Positions 1-8,509 of a stretch of DNA of 64,000 bases are shown one piece after another. The stretch covers positions 1 to 64,000 of the forward strand of contig JAITVK010000023.1 in NCBI GenBank assembly GCA_031285845.1. The letters are read 5' to 3'. Below the pieces are notes generated by a model. That model saw nothing but the letters and a program-made list of their open reading frames with translations, was not told the DNA's origin and did not search any database. Made by a program: the position numbers and the translations under genes. Numbering within the stretch: the first letter of the stretch is position 1; every line of letters begins with the position of its first letter. The DNA is from Propionibacteriaceae bacterium (GTDB lineage: Bacteria; Actinomycetota; Actinomycetes; Propionibacteriales; Propionibacteriaceae).

Positions 1-655
1 GGTGTCGGGTTCATGCTGACGTCGATTGATGGCATGGTTCCGCTCGGGGATGGTGTCGGTCTTGGCATGACGCCCGATGGTGTCGGGTTGATCGACACTC
101 CAATCGACGGCAGAAGCGCGCTCGGCGTCGGATTGACGGACACAGCGACCGAGGGAAGGACCCCGGATGGTGAGGGATCGATCGACACGCCGACCGACGG
201 TAGAACCCCAGATGGTGTCGGGTTGACCACGATCGGAATCGAGGGCATTCCTCCGGTTGGTGTGGGGTTGATGGTCGCCGGAATCGAGGGCATTCCTCCG
301 GTTGGTGTCGGGTTGATCGACACGGGAATCGACGGCAGGACTCCGCTCGGTCGGGTGGTCATCGACACCTCGACCGAGGGCATGATCCCGCTCGGCGATG
401 GAGTGGGGCGCGGCATCACTCCCGAGGGACTCGGGTTGAGGGTCACGGGAACTGACGGCATGATCCCGCTCGGCGTGGGATTGACCGACACCGGCAACGA
501 TGGCAGAACTCCTGATGGTGCCGGGTTGACCGCGATCGGGACTGACGGCATGACCCCTGATGGTGTCGGGTTGACCGACACCCCGATCGACGGCATCGCT
601 CCCGATGGTGTCGGGTTGACCGACACCGTGGCTGACGGCATCGGCGCGGGGGTGG
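1..655 (-). repeat. 45-bp (15-residue) tandem repeats in the tail of the giant surface protein
   Basis: About fourteen degenerate 45-bp units are visible, for example starting near plus-strand positions 76, 211, 256, 301, 559 and 604. Read on the minus strand they encode units like PSxxVSVNPTPSGVM, with two shortened PRPTPSPSG variants near 43-75 and 390-423. The phase is preserved, so these are coding repeats and probably form an extended Pro-rich wall-spanning stalk. The array may continue past the left edge. Confidence 0.9.
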
Positions 656-3600
656 GTGTGGCCGATCTCCACACGGCGGCGAGCCGAAGGTCTCCGGTCT
701 GGCTGACCGGAATCATGGTGACGACGGTCATGTCGGTCGGGTTCAACCACCCGACGAAAGTCTGGCCCGCCTTGACTGGGGCACCAGGCAGATCAAGCGG
801 CAGATCCGCCACGGTGTACCGCTTAGGATTGGCGGTCTCACTCGGTGTGCCGTCCATGAAGTCGTATGAGATGGCGTACTCAATATAGGAGTACGTCGCC
901 TTCGTGGTGACATCGCTGAGGACATTGGTGAAGCTGGTGGACCACCCGGTGAAGGCCATCCCAGGTCTGTGGGGGAGCGTCGGTGGCGTCGCGTCAACCC
1001 CGGGGTGCACCTTCTGCGTCGCGAGCACCTTGTCGTCGAGGTCGAGGAAGGTCACCGTGCACGTCGGTGGCTCGGCATAGCCGATGTCGAGGCCGTTGTA
1101 TCCCTGGGTGGCGCCCGAACTCCACTGTGTCGCGTGGATATTGTCGGTATAGACCTTGTCGAAGTAGGGATCGCGGTTGGAGACAGTCGGCGCCTGGTTA
1201 CCGGAGAAGGTGGCGGACGATTCGACAGTCAACAGACTCAGCCTGTTCCACCCGACATGGACGCCGCCGCCACGTTTTCCGGCCTGATTGTCGGTCACGG
1301 CGGAGTGAACCACGGCGGTGGCGCCGTTCAGCAGGTCGAGGCCTCCACCCCACCAGTCGGCGGTGTTGTTTGTCACAGCCACGTTGAGGTCGAGGGTGCC
1401 ATCACCCATGGCGATACCACCACCGACCATGTGACTGATGTTGTGGTCGATGGCTCCGGAACCCGCCAGGTTGAGGTAAGGCGTCCCGCCGTAACCGTTG
1501 CCCCAGATCCCACCTCCGGAGATTCGGGCGGTGTTGTGGCTGATGGACACGTGGTCAGACATGGACAGCGTTCCGTCTTTCATGAAGACACCACCACCAT
1601 TGCCTATGTTGCCTCGCGATGCGGTGTTACCGCTGATCTTGGTCGCACCCTTGAGGTTGACCGTGGAGCTTGCGGCCCAGATGCCGCCGCCGTCTGTGGC
1701 GGAGCATCCCAGCGCCTCAGCGTCGGATGGATCGGGGTCGCCGACCACCGTGTCAGTCAAGGTGAGTTCCGTCTCTGACTTCACCCACAAGCCACCGCCA
1801 TCGACGGCCCTGCCCGAGTCGATCAGGGCGCCAGTCAGTGTCACCGGTGCGGCGGAGGCGTAGACGTTGCCGCCCCTGTTGGCGGAGTTGTTGGAGATTC
1901 GCCCGCCCTCCATGGTGAAGGATGTGGCCGAGTCGGCGTAGACCCCGCCGCCCTCGGTCTTGCTGGTGAGGTAGTCCGGGTCTTGGTTGCCTGCGATCAG
2001 GGCAGTGCCGGACATGGCGTAGCGAGACTTGGGAGCCAGGTGGACCCCTGCTCCTTTCAGAGCGCTGTTGCCTTTCGCGTCGGCGGGCGCGTCGAAGCCA
2101 GCTCCGATGGTGCCTGCGTTCTGGGTGAATTCACTATCGGCGTCGACATAGACCCCGCCGCCGGCTCCTGGAGTGGTGTTGCCGCTGATCGAGCCGCCCG
2201 TCATCGTCAGGGTGCTCGAGCTTTCGATATAGACCCCGGCGCCGAGGGCCGGTAGGTCGGCGCCCTCACCGTCGGCGGTGTTCCCGCTGATCCGCGCCCC
2301 GCCCTTCAGTTCGATGCTCGAGTTGGAGGCCCAGATGGCCCCTCCTTGGCGGGCGAGGCCTCCTTCTGACACGTCGTCAGACAGGTTCGGATCGCCGATG
2401 ACAGCGCCGGAGATGGTGAGTTCACTGACCTTGTCCCCGGTGCCCTTGTAGAGATAGATGCCGCCGCCTAGGACAGCTTTGCCAGAGTCGATCACTCCTC
2501 CAGTGATCGTGATCGGGCTGCTCGCCGTCGAAATGTTGCCACCGAAGTGGGCGGAGTTGTTCGAGATGCGTCCACCGTCGATCTTGATGAACTCAGCGTC
2601 TTGGGCATACACTCCGCCACCGTAGGTGGGGCTGGTCACGTAGTTCGGATCCTGGTTCCCAGCGATCAGGCCGTCACTGGACAAGGTGAAGCGAGAATCG
2701 GTCAGGGAGACCCCCGCTCCGATGGGTGCGCGATTGCCGGTCACGTCTGAAGCGGCGCCCGGACCGACGCCGATGGTGCCGCCTGTTTGGGTGAACTCGC
2801 AGTGGTCTGAGAGGTAGACGCCACCGCCGAGGAATCCGGCGGTGTTGGAGTCGATGGAACCCCGCAGGATGGTGAGCGAACTCCCGCCTTCCATGGCTAG
2901 ACCACCACCATTACCCCTTTGTCCGTCGGCTCCTGTGGCAGTGTTGCCCGAAATCCGACCGCCGTCGATGACCACCGCGGACCGGACTATGGCATGGAGT
3001 CCACCGCCGTTCTGAGCGGTGTTGCGAAGGATTTGCGCGTCGCTGAGCGTCAGTGTGCTTTGGCTCATCCGGATGCCCCCGCCATCGGTCATGGTGTTGT
3101 CGGCGATGACGCCGCTGATCTCGGCCTGGGCGTTGAGGAGGCGAATAGTCGACGCTTCGACGGGCTGGTCAGACAGTTTGCGGAACACGTTGTGGTCGAT
3201 GCGTCCGCCATTCATGATGAGGCTGGCGCCGCTGATCGTGATGACTCCGCGAGCGTCAGTGCGGTTGCCGTCCGCTGGGCCATAGAGGACATTGTTTGAG
3301 ATCGAGGCGCAGTTCGAGATGGTGACCTGCCCCCCTTGTCCACTATAGGGTTGCGCGTAAATGGCGGGGGCCTCGGCAGCCGCATTGTCGGTGATTTCGC
3401 CACCGTAGAAGACGGCCCTGCCGCCGACGACTTTGAGGGCCCCAGCGGTGGGGACCGTTCCGTCGGGAATGGCCTCGCGGGAGTCACGCGAGATCGAACC
3501 AGCATGGAATCTCAGATCGGCGCCATTGGCGACCCAGATGCCGACGCTCTTGTCGTTGACGAGGTCGCCGTGTTTGATGAGGATGTTGTTGACGTCCAGA

Positions 3601-6600
3601 CGGCCGAAGACCCAGATGGTGGTGTCGTCGCGCGGTCCGTACAAGGAGACGGGTCGCTCAGCCTCCAAGGTGACGGCGACGCCTTTGGGGATGTGGAGCG
3701 TCGATGTCAGTTGGATGTCTTCGGTCAGGCGGATCGTCTTCTTTGAGCCGGTCTCCTGGGGGATGAGTCCGCGCAAGGTGGTTTCATCGCCCGCCAGTGA
3801 GGCCGCCGGGTCGAGGGCCGGTGGGGTTTGGCACTGTGGGGATGGCGGCTGGTCGGTCGATCCCGGTGTGGGGGTGGGCCCGCCGGGTGTGGGGCTGGGG
3901 TTTGGCTCAGCTGTGGAGGGGTTCCGCGTCCAGACTGCCCGCAACGTCAGGTGTCCGAACGTCCCCTTCGGGACAGTGGTCATAGCCGGTGAGTCTGGCG
4001 CAGAGGCCCAACCGGCGAAAGTATGTCCGGGTTTGGTGGGTTTCTCGGGCAGAGTCAGGGGCAGGTCTTTGACAGTGTACGTCGCCGGGTTGTCCGCGAT
4101 GGGGGGTGTTCCATTGGCCACGTCGTAGGTGATGGTGTAAGGGATGTAGTCGTAGGTCGCCCGGGTGGTGATGTCGGCCTGCACGCTGGTGAAACTCTCG
4201 GTCCAGCCGGTGAAGGTCATGCCCGGCTTGTCGGGCGGCGTCGGGGCGGTGGCGTCAGCCCCAGGGTAGACCTCTTGCGTCGCCAGCACCGTGTCGTCGA
4301 AGTCGAGGAAGGTCACCGTGTGGGTCGGCGGCGTGCTATAGCCGATGTCGAGGTTGTTGTATCCCTGGGTGGCGCCCGAACTCCACTGTGTGGCGTGGAT
4401 GGTGTCGGCATAGACCTTGTCGAAGTAGGGATCGCGGCCGGTGGCGGTCGTCGCCTTGTTGTCCGCGAATGTGGCCGAGGACTCGACGGTCAGCTTGTCC
4501 AATTGGTCCCACGGCGCCCATATGCCGCCGCCGTCACGTTGTGCCGTGTTGCCGGTCACAGCTGAGCGGACGATGGCGGTGGCCCCTCTGACCATGTAGA
4601 GGCCTCCCCCGCTCGTGGAGGAGGTGTTGTTGGTCAGGGCGACGCCGAGGTCGACCGAACCGTCGGCCAGGAGTATTCCGCCGCCGCCGCTCTTGGCCGT
4701 GTTGTGATCGATCGCACCGGCGCCAGCCAGGTCGAGGGAGGGTTGGACGCCTGAGGTGGCGGCGGCGTAGACACCACCCGCCTCATTAGCGGTGTTGTCG
4801 GTGATGGATGCCTGGTCCATCGTGGACACCTTGCCCCCATACGTGAACACGCCACCTCCAATACCAGAGGCGGCGTTGCCGATGATCTTCGTTTTTCCTT
4901 TCAAGTCGACGGTCGAGCTGGCCTGAAAGATGCCACCGCCATGCAGAGAACGACATCCCAAAGCTTCGTCGTCGGATGGGTCCGAGTCGCCGATGACCGC
5001 ATCAGACAAAGTCAGTTCGGCCTTGTTATCGAGGAAGACGCAGCCTCCAAGAAGGGCCTGGCCGGAGTCGATCATGGCGCCACGGATGGTGACAGGTGTG
5101 GCGGAGGCATCAATGTTGCCACCGTTGCGTGCGGAGTTGTTTGAGATTCGCCCGCCTTCCATGGTGAAGGATGTGGCCTTGTCGGCATAGACCCCGCCGC
5201 CTCGGGTGCCGCTGCTGGCATAGTCCGGATCCTGGTTGCCAGCGATCGTGGCACTGCCTGACATGGCATAACGAGACTTGGGAGCCAAATGGACTCCTGC
5301 TCCCACCCGTGCGCTGTTGCCTTTCGCGTCGGCGGGAGCGCCGAACCCAACACCGATGGTGCCCGCGTTGTGGATGAATTCACTATCGGCGTCGACATAG
5401 ACCCCGCCACCGGCTCCGGGAGTCGTGTTGCCCGTGATCGCACCACCGGTCATGGTCAGCTTGCTGGCGCCTTGGAGGTAGACACCAGCGCCCAGACGGG
5501 GCGGGTCGGAGTCTTCGGCTGTGGCGACGTTCCCACTGATCCGAGCTCCGTCTTTGAGTTCGATGGTCGAGTCGGCCGCCCACACACCTCCGCCTTGGCG
5601 GGCAGTGCATCCTTCGGAAACTTCGTCTGCGAGGTTCGTGTCGCCGATGGTGGCGTCGGAGAGGGTCAGTGTGGACTTGTCCAGAAGGAAGACGCCACCA
5701 CCAGAGACAGCTGTGCCAGACTCGATCATGCCTCCAGTGATCGTGACCGGTGTACGGTGCGCATAGACGTCACCCCCGCGCTGAGCGGAATTCCCGGAGA
5801 CACGTCCGCCCTCTATGGTCACCGATGCGGCCCAGTAGGCGTACACCCCGCCGCCTTTGGTGTCTTTCTTGGTGTCATCCGCTTGGCGGTTTCCGAGGAT
5901 CAACGAGTCACCTGACATGGCGAACTTCGCGCCGGTGTCCACAAAAACTCCGGCCCCGTATATGGCGGAGTTCCCCCGCGCTTTGGGGTCTGCGCCAGGC
6001 CCGACTCCGATCGTTCCACCTTGCAGAGTGAAGGTCGCGTAGGGATCGACGGCCACCCCACCGCCATTCGCGGCGGTGTTGCCAAAGATGGAGCCGCGCT
6101 CCATGGTGAGTGTGCTGTTCAAGATGTCGAGTCCGCCGCCATGCCCGGAGTTCCCGGTGGCTGTGTTGTCCGAAATGCGGGTGTTTGAGCTTCTGACCCT
6201 CACTTCGGTGTGCTCCGTGGCGTAGAGCGCCCCGCCATTCGTGGCGGCGTTGCCAATCAGCCTGGCCTTGTCGAGGAGGATCGTGCCGTGGTAGCCATAA
6301 ATCGCACCGCCTGCGGTCATGGTGTTGTTGCTGATCGTCCCGCGGATGTCTGCTGTCGCGTCGAACGCCGCGACCGTTGAGGCGTCGACCGGCGTGTCGG
6401 ACATATTATGGAAGGTGTTGGTGTTGACCGATCCACCATCGGCCAGGCTGAAATCGGCCTGGCGAACGGAAATGACGCCACGTGCGTCAGCCGGGCCGTT
6501 CTTCCCGGGGCCGTACACCGTGTTGTGTGACACCTGTGCGCAATTGGCGATCGAAGCGGATCCTCGGTCCGAACCCGAAGACTCGACCAAGATGGCGGCC

Positions 6601-7397
6601 CCATCAGAAGCAGCATTCCCAGTGATCCAGCCCTTTGTTCGAAGGTAAAACTCGCCGCCAACGACATGGACCGCGCCGGCCGTGGGTGTGAAGTTGTCAG
6701 GAATCTCCTGACCAGGCTCGCGTGTGATGATTCCTGCGTAGACGTACGCTGCCCCAGTTTCCGCGACGTGGATTGCCACGGAGGTGGAGTTCACAAGATC
6801 GCCATGGTAGATGTTGAGGCCGTTGACGGTGAGAGTCCCCTTGACGATGATGGTGGCTGCATCTTTGGGCCCATAGAGGGATGCGTCGACTGATTCCAGT
6901 GTGATCGTGGTGTTGGCCGGAATCTCGAGAGGTTGGGTCAGGTGGATGTCGTTCGTGATTCGAATCCCGAGTTTTCCGGAGGGACTGACTTTCGAGATGA
7001 GCTGGCGCAAGCCCGTCTCATCTTGAGCGTCTTTGGTCGCGGTCAGAGGCGGCGGCTTCGCACAGGACGTGGCCGCCGGAACAATCCCGACCTCCTGGGA
7101 TGGTGCTTGCTGAAGGTCTGGTTGCGGGGGCTGCGAGTCGTCAGCGGCGAAGGGGCCGCTGGTGTCAGGCGCCGGGGTGAGGTCAGCCACCGGTGGTGTC
7201 GAGGCTCCGCCGTCGGTGTGGTCTGCGGCGGTCGCACCAGTTGTGGTGTCGTCCACGAGCGCCGAATCGACGCCGGTTTGGTCCACGACCGCGGGACCGA
7301 CTGTGTCAGGGTTGGCCGTGATCTGGCCCATAGCGGTGGGAATGATCAGTGATGAGCCCAAAGTGAGCACGGCCACACCGAAGAGCATGGTCATCAT
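1..7397 (-). CDS. Giant modular surface protein, Pmp-like beta-helix plus InlB-type repeats (3' end outside window)
   Basis: A single open frame runs from an ATG at 7397 off the left edge (2465 codons seen, no stop). Residues 1-28 form a hydrophobic, signal-like segment; a D/T/P-rich linker follows to about residue 110. Then come two homologous modules of about 1050 residues, each starting at a Cys-Pro-rich linker (Cys codons at 7062 and 3831). Each has many GGG/GGA-I-x and GNTA/NNTA motifs typical of polymorphic-membrane-protein beta-helix repeats, then two domains ending in FTGW/FAGW-x-AVW, as in InlB B-repeats. The visible C-terminus is Pro/Ser/Thr repeats. By family resemblance this is a secreted, probably cell-wall-attached adhesin-like protein; any sortase signal would lie beyond the window. 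ATG 7397 has GGAG at good spacing; an in-frame GTG at 7520 with AAAGG upstream would add an Arg-rich 41-residue N-terminus. Confidence 0.85.
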   Translation of the reverse strand, partial: MMTMLFGVAVLTLGSSLIIPTAMGQITANPDTVGPAVVDQTGVDSALVDDTTTGATAADHTDGGASTPPVADLTPAPDTSGPFAADDSQPPQPDLQQAPSQEVGIVPAATSCAKPPPLTATKDAQDETGLRQLISKVSPSGKLGIRITNDIHLTQPLEIPANTTITLESVDASLYGPKDAATIIVKGTLTVNGLNIYHGDLVNSTSVAIHVAETGAAYVYAGIITREPGQEIPDNFTPTAGAVHVVGGEFYLRTKGWITGNAASDGAAILVESSGSDRGSASIANCAQVSHNTVYGPGKNGPADARGVISVRQADFSLADGGSVNTNTFHNMSDTPVDASTVAAFDATADIRGTISNNTMTAGGAIYGYHGTILLDKARLIGNAATNGGALYATEHTEVRVRSSNTRISDNTATGNSGHGGGLDILNSTLTMERGSIFGNTAANGGGVAVDPYATFTLQGGTIGVGPGADPKARGNSAIYGAGVFVDTGAKFAMSGDSLILGNRQADDTKKDTKGGGVYAYWAASVTIEGGRVSGNSAQRGGDVYAHRTPVTITGGMIESGTAVSGGGVFLLDKSTLTLSDATIGDTNLADEVSEGCTARQGGGVWAADSTIELKDGARISGNVATAEDSDPPRLGAGVYLQGASKLTMTGGAITGNTTPGAGGGVYVDADSEFIHNAGTIGVGFGAPADAKGNSARVGAGVHLAPKSRYAMSGSATIAGNQDPDYASSGTRGGGVYADKATSFTMEGGRISNNSARNGGNIDASATPVTIRGAMIDSGQALLGGCVFLDNKAELTLSDAVIGDSDPSDDEALGCRSLHGGGIFQASSTVDLKGKTKIIGNAASGIGGGVFTYGGKVSTMDQASITDNTANEAGGVYAAATSGVQPSLDLAGAGAIDHNTAKSGGGGILLADGSVDLGVALTNNTSSTSGGGLYMVRGATAIVRSAVTGNTAQRDGGGIWAPWDQLDKLTVESSATFADNKATTATGRDPYFDKVYADTIHATQWSSGATQGYNNLDIGYSTPPTHTVTFLDFDDTVLATQEVYPGADATAPTPPDKPGMTFTGWTESFTSVQADITTRATYDYIPYTITYDVANGTPPIADNPATYTVKDLPLTLPEKPTKPGHTFAGWASAPDSPAMTTVPKGTFGHLTLRAVWTRNPSTAEPNPSPTPGGPTPTPGSTDQPPSPQCQTPPALDPAASLAGDETTLRGLIPQETGSKKTIRLTEDIQLTSTLHIPKGVAVTLEAERPVSLYGPRDDTTIWVFGRLDVNNILIKHGDLVNDKSVGIWVANGADLRFHAGSISRDSREAIPDGTVPTAGALKVVGGRAVFYGGEITDNAAAEAPAIYAQPYSGQGGQVTISNCASISNNVLYGPADGNRTDARGVITISGASLIMNGGRIDHNVFRKLSDQPVEASTIRLLNAQAEISGVIADNTMTDGGGIRMSQSTLTLSDAQILRNTAQNGGGLHAIVRSAVVIDGGRISGNTATGADGQRGNGGGLAMEGGSSLTILRGSIDSNTAGFLGGGVYLSDHCEFTQTGGTIGVGPGAASDVTGNRAPIGAGVSLTDSRFTLSSDGLIAGNQDPNYVTSPTYGGGVYAQDAEFIKIDGGRISNNSAHFGGNISTASSPITITGGVIDSGKAVLGGGIYLYKGTGDKVSELTISGAVIGDPNLSDDVSEGGLARQGGAIWASNSSIELKGGARISGNTADGEGADLPALGAGVYIESSSTLTMTGGSISGNTTPGAGGGVYVDADSEFTQNAGTIGAGFDAPADAKGNSALKGAGVHLAPKSRYAMSGTALIAGNQDPDYLTSKTEGGGVYADSATSFTMEGGRISNNSANRGGNVYASAAPVTLTGALIDSGRAVDGGGLWVKSETELTLTDTVVGDPDPSDAEALGCSATDGGGIWAASSTVNLKGATKISGNTASRGNIGNGGGVFMKDGTLSMSDHVSISHNTARISGGGIWGNGYGGTPYLNLAGSGAIDHNISHMVGGGIAMGDGTLDLNVAVTNNTADWWGGGLDLLNGATAVVHSAVTDNQAGKRGGGVHVGWNRLSLLTVESSATFSGNQAPTVSNRDPYFDKVYTDNIHATQWSSGATQGYNGLDIGYAEPPTCTVTFLDLDDKVLATQKVHPGVDATPPTLPHRPGMAFTGWSTSFTNVLSDVTTKATYSYIEYAISYDFMDGTPSETANPKRYTVADLPLDLPGAPVKAGQTFVGWLNPTDMTVVTMIPVSQTGDLRLAAVWRSATPTPAPMPSATVSVNPTPSGAMPSIGVSVNPTPSGVMPSVPIAVNPAPSGVLPSLPVSVNPTPSGIMPSVPVTLNPSPSGVMPRPTPSPSGIMPSVEVSMTTRPSGVLPSIPVSINPTPTGGMPSIPATINPTPTGGMPSIPIVVNPTPSGVLPSVGVSIDPSPSGVLPSVAVSVNPTPSALLPSIGVSINPTPSGVMPRPTPSPSGTMPSIDVSMNPT
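672..3833 (-). repeat. Second copy of the ~3.2-kb internal module of the surface protein
   Basis: This segment begins at the Cys-containing linker (Cys codon 3831-3833) and ends after the second InlB-type domain near 670. It parallels 3920-7064 element by element: the L-R-x-L-I-x entry segment, the 'LYGP' and 'NGL/NNIL' strands, the GGG-rich repeats, and the DKVYxDxIHATQWSSGATQG motif just before the two InlB-type domains. In this copy the InlB-type domains are at about 1100-940 and 890-665. Confidence 0.85.
3920..7064 (-). repeat. First copy of the ~3.2-kb internal module of the surface protein
   Basis: This is the N-terminal counterpart of 672-3833, offset by 3231 bp (1077 codons) measured Cys to Cys. 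Its InlB-type domains lie at about 4360-4190 and 4140-3920. Nucleotide similarity is high in the conserved pre-InlB segment (compare about 4390-4440 with 1147-1197) and lower in the beta-helix part, so the duplication is old but still recognisable. Confidence 0.85.
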
Positions 7398-7606
7398 GGG
7401 GTTTCTCCGGATTCCGGCGTGCCTGGGGTCGCGCAGGCTGGAACGGTGTCCACTGGGATGGTCGGGCCGGACTCCGGGGTGCCTGGGGTCGCGGGTTTCG
7501 TGGGGGAGACATCGGCGCACGGGCCCACCTTTCGACGAAGAATCGACTGCGGGACCACCCGGCTCGCCATGACGTCGAGTGCGTTGTCCCGTTCCCCCAA
7601 GTCGAG

Positions 7607-7636
7607 ATGTTAAGTGGCAGTTTGTTCAGTTGTCTA
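7607..7636 (-). promoter_or_regulatory. Putative promoter of the giant surface-protein gene
   Basis: Read on the minus strand, TAGACA (7636-7631) and TAACAT (7612-7607) are separated by 18 bp, fitting a sigma70-type promoter. Transcription from near 7600 would include both the GTG 7520 and the ATG 7397 candidate starts. Confidence 0.4.
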
Positions 7637-7773
7637 CATTTCTCAGCATATGGACAAATTCGGCTATGACTAGGGGAGATACATGGTCTTGCAGTGATAT
7701 GCGTTGTCACGCGTGGACACCCTCTTTCGGAAGAAACGTCTATTGTTGGTGGGGTTGGGCACGGGGCAACCGC

Positions 7774-7779
7774 TAGGAT
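7774..7779 (+). promoter_or_regulatory. -10 box of a leaderless gene
   Basis: TAGGAT ends seven bases before the ATG at 7787 and there is no ribosome binding site between them, so the transcript probably starts at or next to the start codon. Confidence 0.5.
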
Positions 7780-7786
7780 TCATTCT

Positions 7787-8509
7787 ATGAAAGCAGACCC
7801 GGCTGACTTGACGAGGCTTCTGGAGTTGCAGCAGATGGACACGACCGTGGATCATTTGCGCCATCAGGCGTCTTCGTTGCCTGTCCACAAGACCATCGCG
7901 ACCGTTTCCGCCGCTCATGACGACGCGGGGGCCGGCCTGATTGCTGCTCGAACCCGTTTGGCTGACGCCGAGGTCGAAGCTGAACGGGCGGAGGCCGATG
8001 TCGTTCCGGTCAAGCAGCGGCTGGAACGCAATCAAGCCAGGGTCGACTCGGGTGAGGTCCAGGCGAAGGCGTTGGCTACCGCTTTGGAGGAGATCGACCA
8101 CCTTCATCGACGGATCTCAGATCTCGAAGACGCGCAGTTGGCGGCGATGGATCTGGTGGAGACCACCAACACCGAGGTCGCCACACTGACCGCGAAGGTC
8201 GCAGAGTTAGACCGCGAGCTTCGTACGCTGGTGAGCACTCGCGACGGGCAGGTCGCCGAGCTGTCGAAGCAGGCGCGTCAGGTCGCCCAGGAGAGGGCCG
8301 CGCTCCAGAGCCGACTGCCCGCGCCGCTGCTGAGTTTGTACGAGAAGATCCGGGCCCGCTCGGGCGGGATCGGTGTGGCCCGTCTGGAAGGCCGACGTTG
8401 CTCAGGATGCGGGCTTGAGGTCAATATCACCGACTACAACCGCTACGTCGCGGCCGCTCCCGACGAGGTGCTGCGGTGCGCGGAGTGTGACCGGATTTTG
8501 GTGCGCTGA
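7787..8509 (+). CDS. Zinc-ribbon coiled-coil protein (C4-type, DUF164 family)
   Basis: The 240-residue protein is mostly a long alpha-helical coiled coil (residues about 5-170, rich in Ala, Glu, Arg and Leu). It ends in a C4 zinc ribbon with CSGC at 205-208 and CAEC at 231-234. This architecture matches the bacterial zf-RING_7/DUF164 family, which is thought to bind nucleic acid or nucleotide-modifying partners but has no firmly established reaction. The start at 7787 is preferred over the upstream in-frame codon at 7694 because homologues begin with a short acidic N-terminus and the TAGGAT box sits seven bases upstream. The stop overlaps the start of the next gene (TGATG), indicating translational coupling with the ribonuclease. 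Confidence 0.8.
   Translation: MKADPADLTRLLELQQMDTTVDHLRHQASSLPVHKTIATVSAAHDDAGAGLIAARTRLADAEVEAERAEADVVPVKQRLERNQARVDSGEVQAKALATALEEIDHLHRRISDLEDAQLAAMDLVETTNTEVATLTAKVAELDRELRTLVSTRDGQVAELSKQARQVAQERAALQSRLPAPLLSLYEKIRARSGGIGVARLEGRRCSGCGLEVNITDYNRYVAAAPDEVLRCAECDRILVR

Larger units (their letters stand above)
7398..7786. other. Intergenic region with short coupled ORF and 27-bp direct repeats
   Basis: Two near-identical 27-bp direct repeats lie at 7407-7433 and 7467-7493, exactly 60 bp apart. A minus-strand ORF from 7600 (or 7567) to 7394 encodes up to 68 residues, with the sequence ATPGTPESG occurring twice, and its TGA overlaps the ATG of the giant gene. It could be a leader ORF, a frameshifted N-terminus, or chance. 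No other gene is seen here. Confidence 0.45.

Noticed and set aside
13..888. Plus-strand 291-residue ORF with repeated DGVGLTDT
   Set aside because: It is the antisense reading of the Pro-rich repeat tail of the giant surface protein; the minus frame is open throughout and has family domains.
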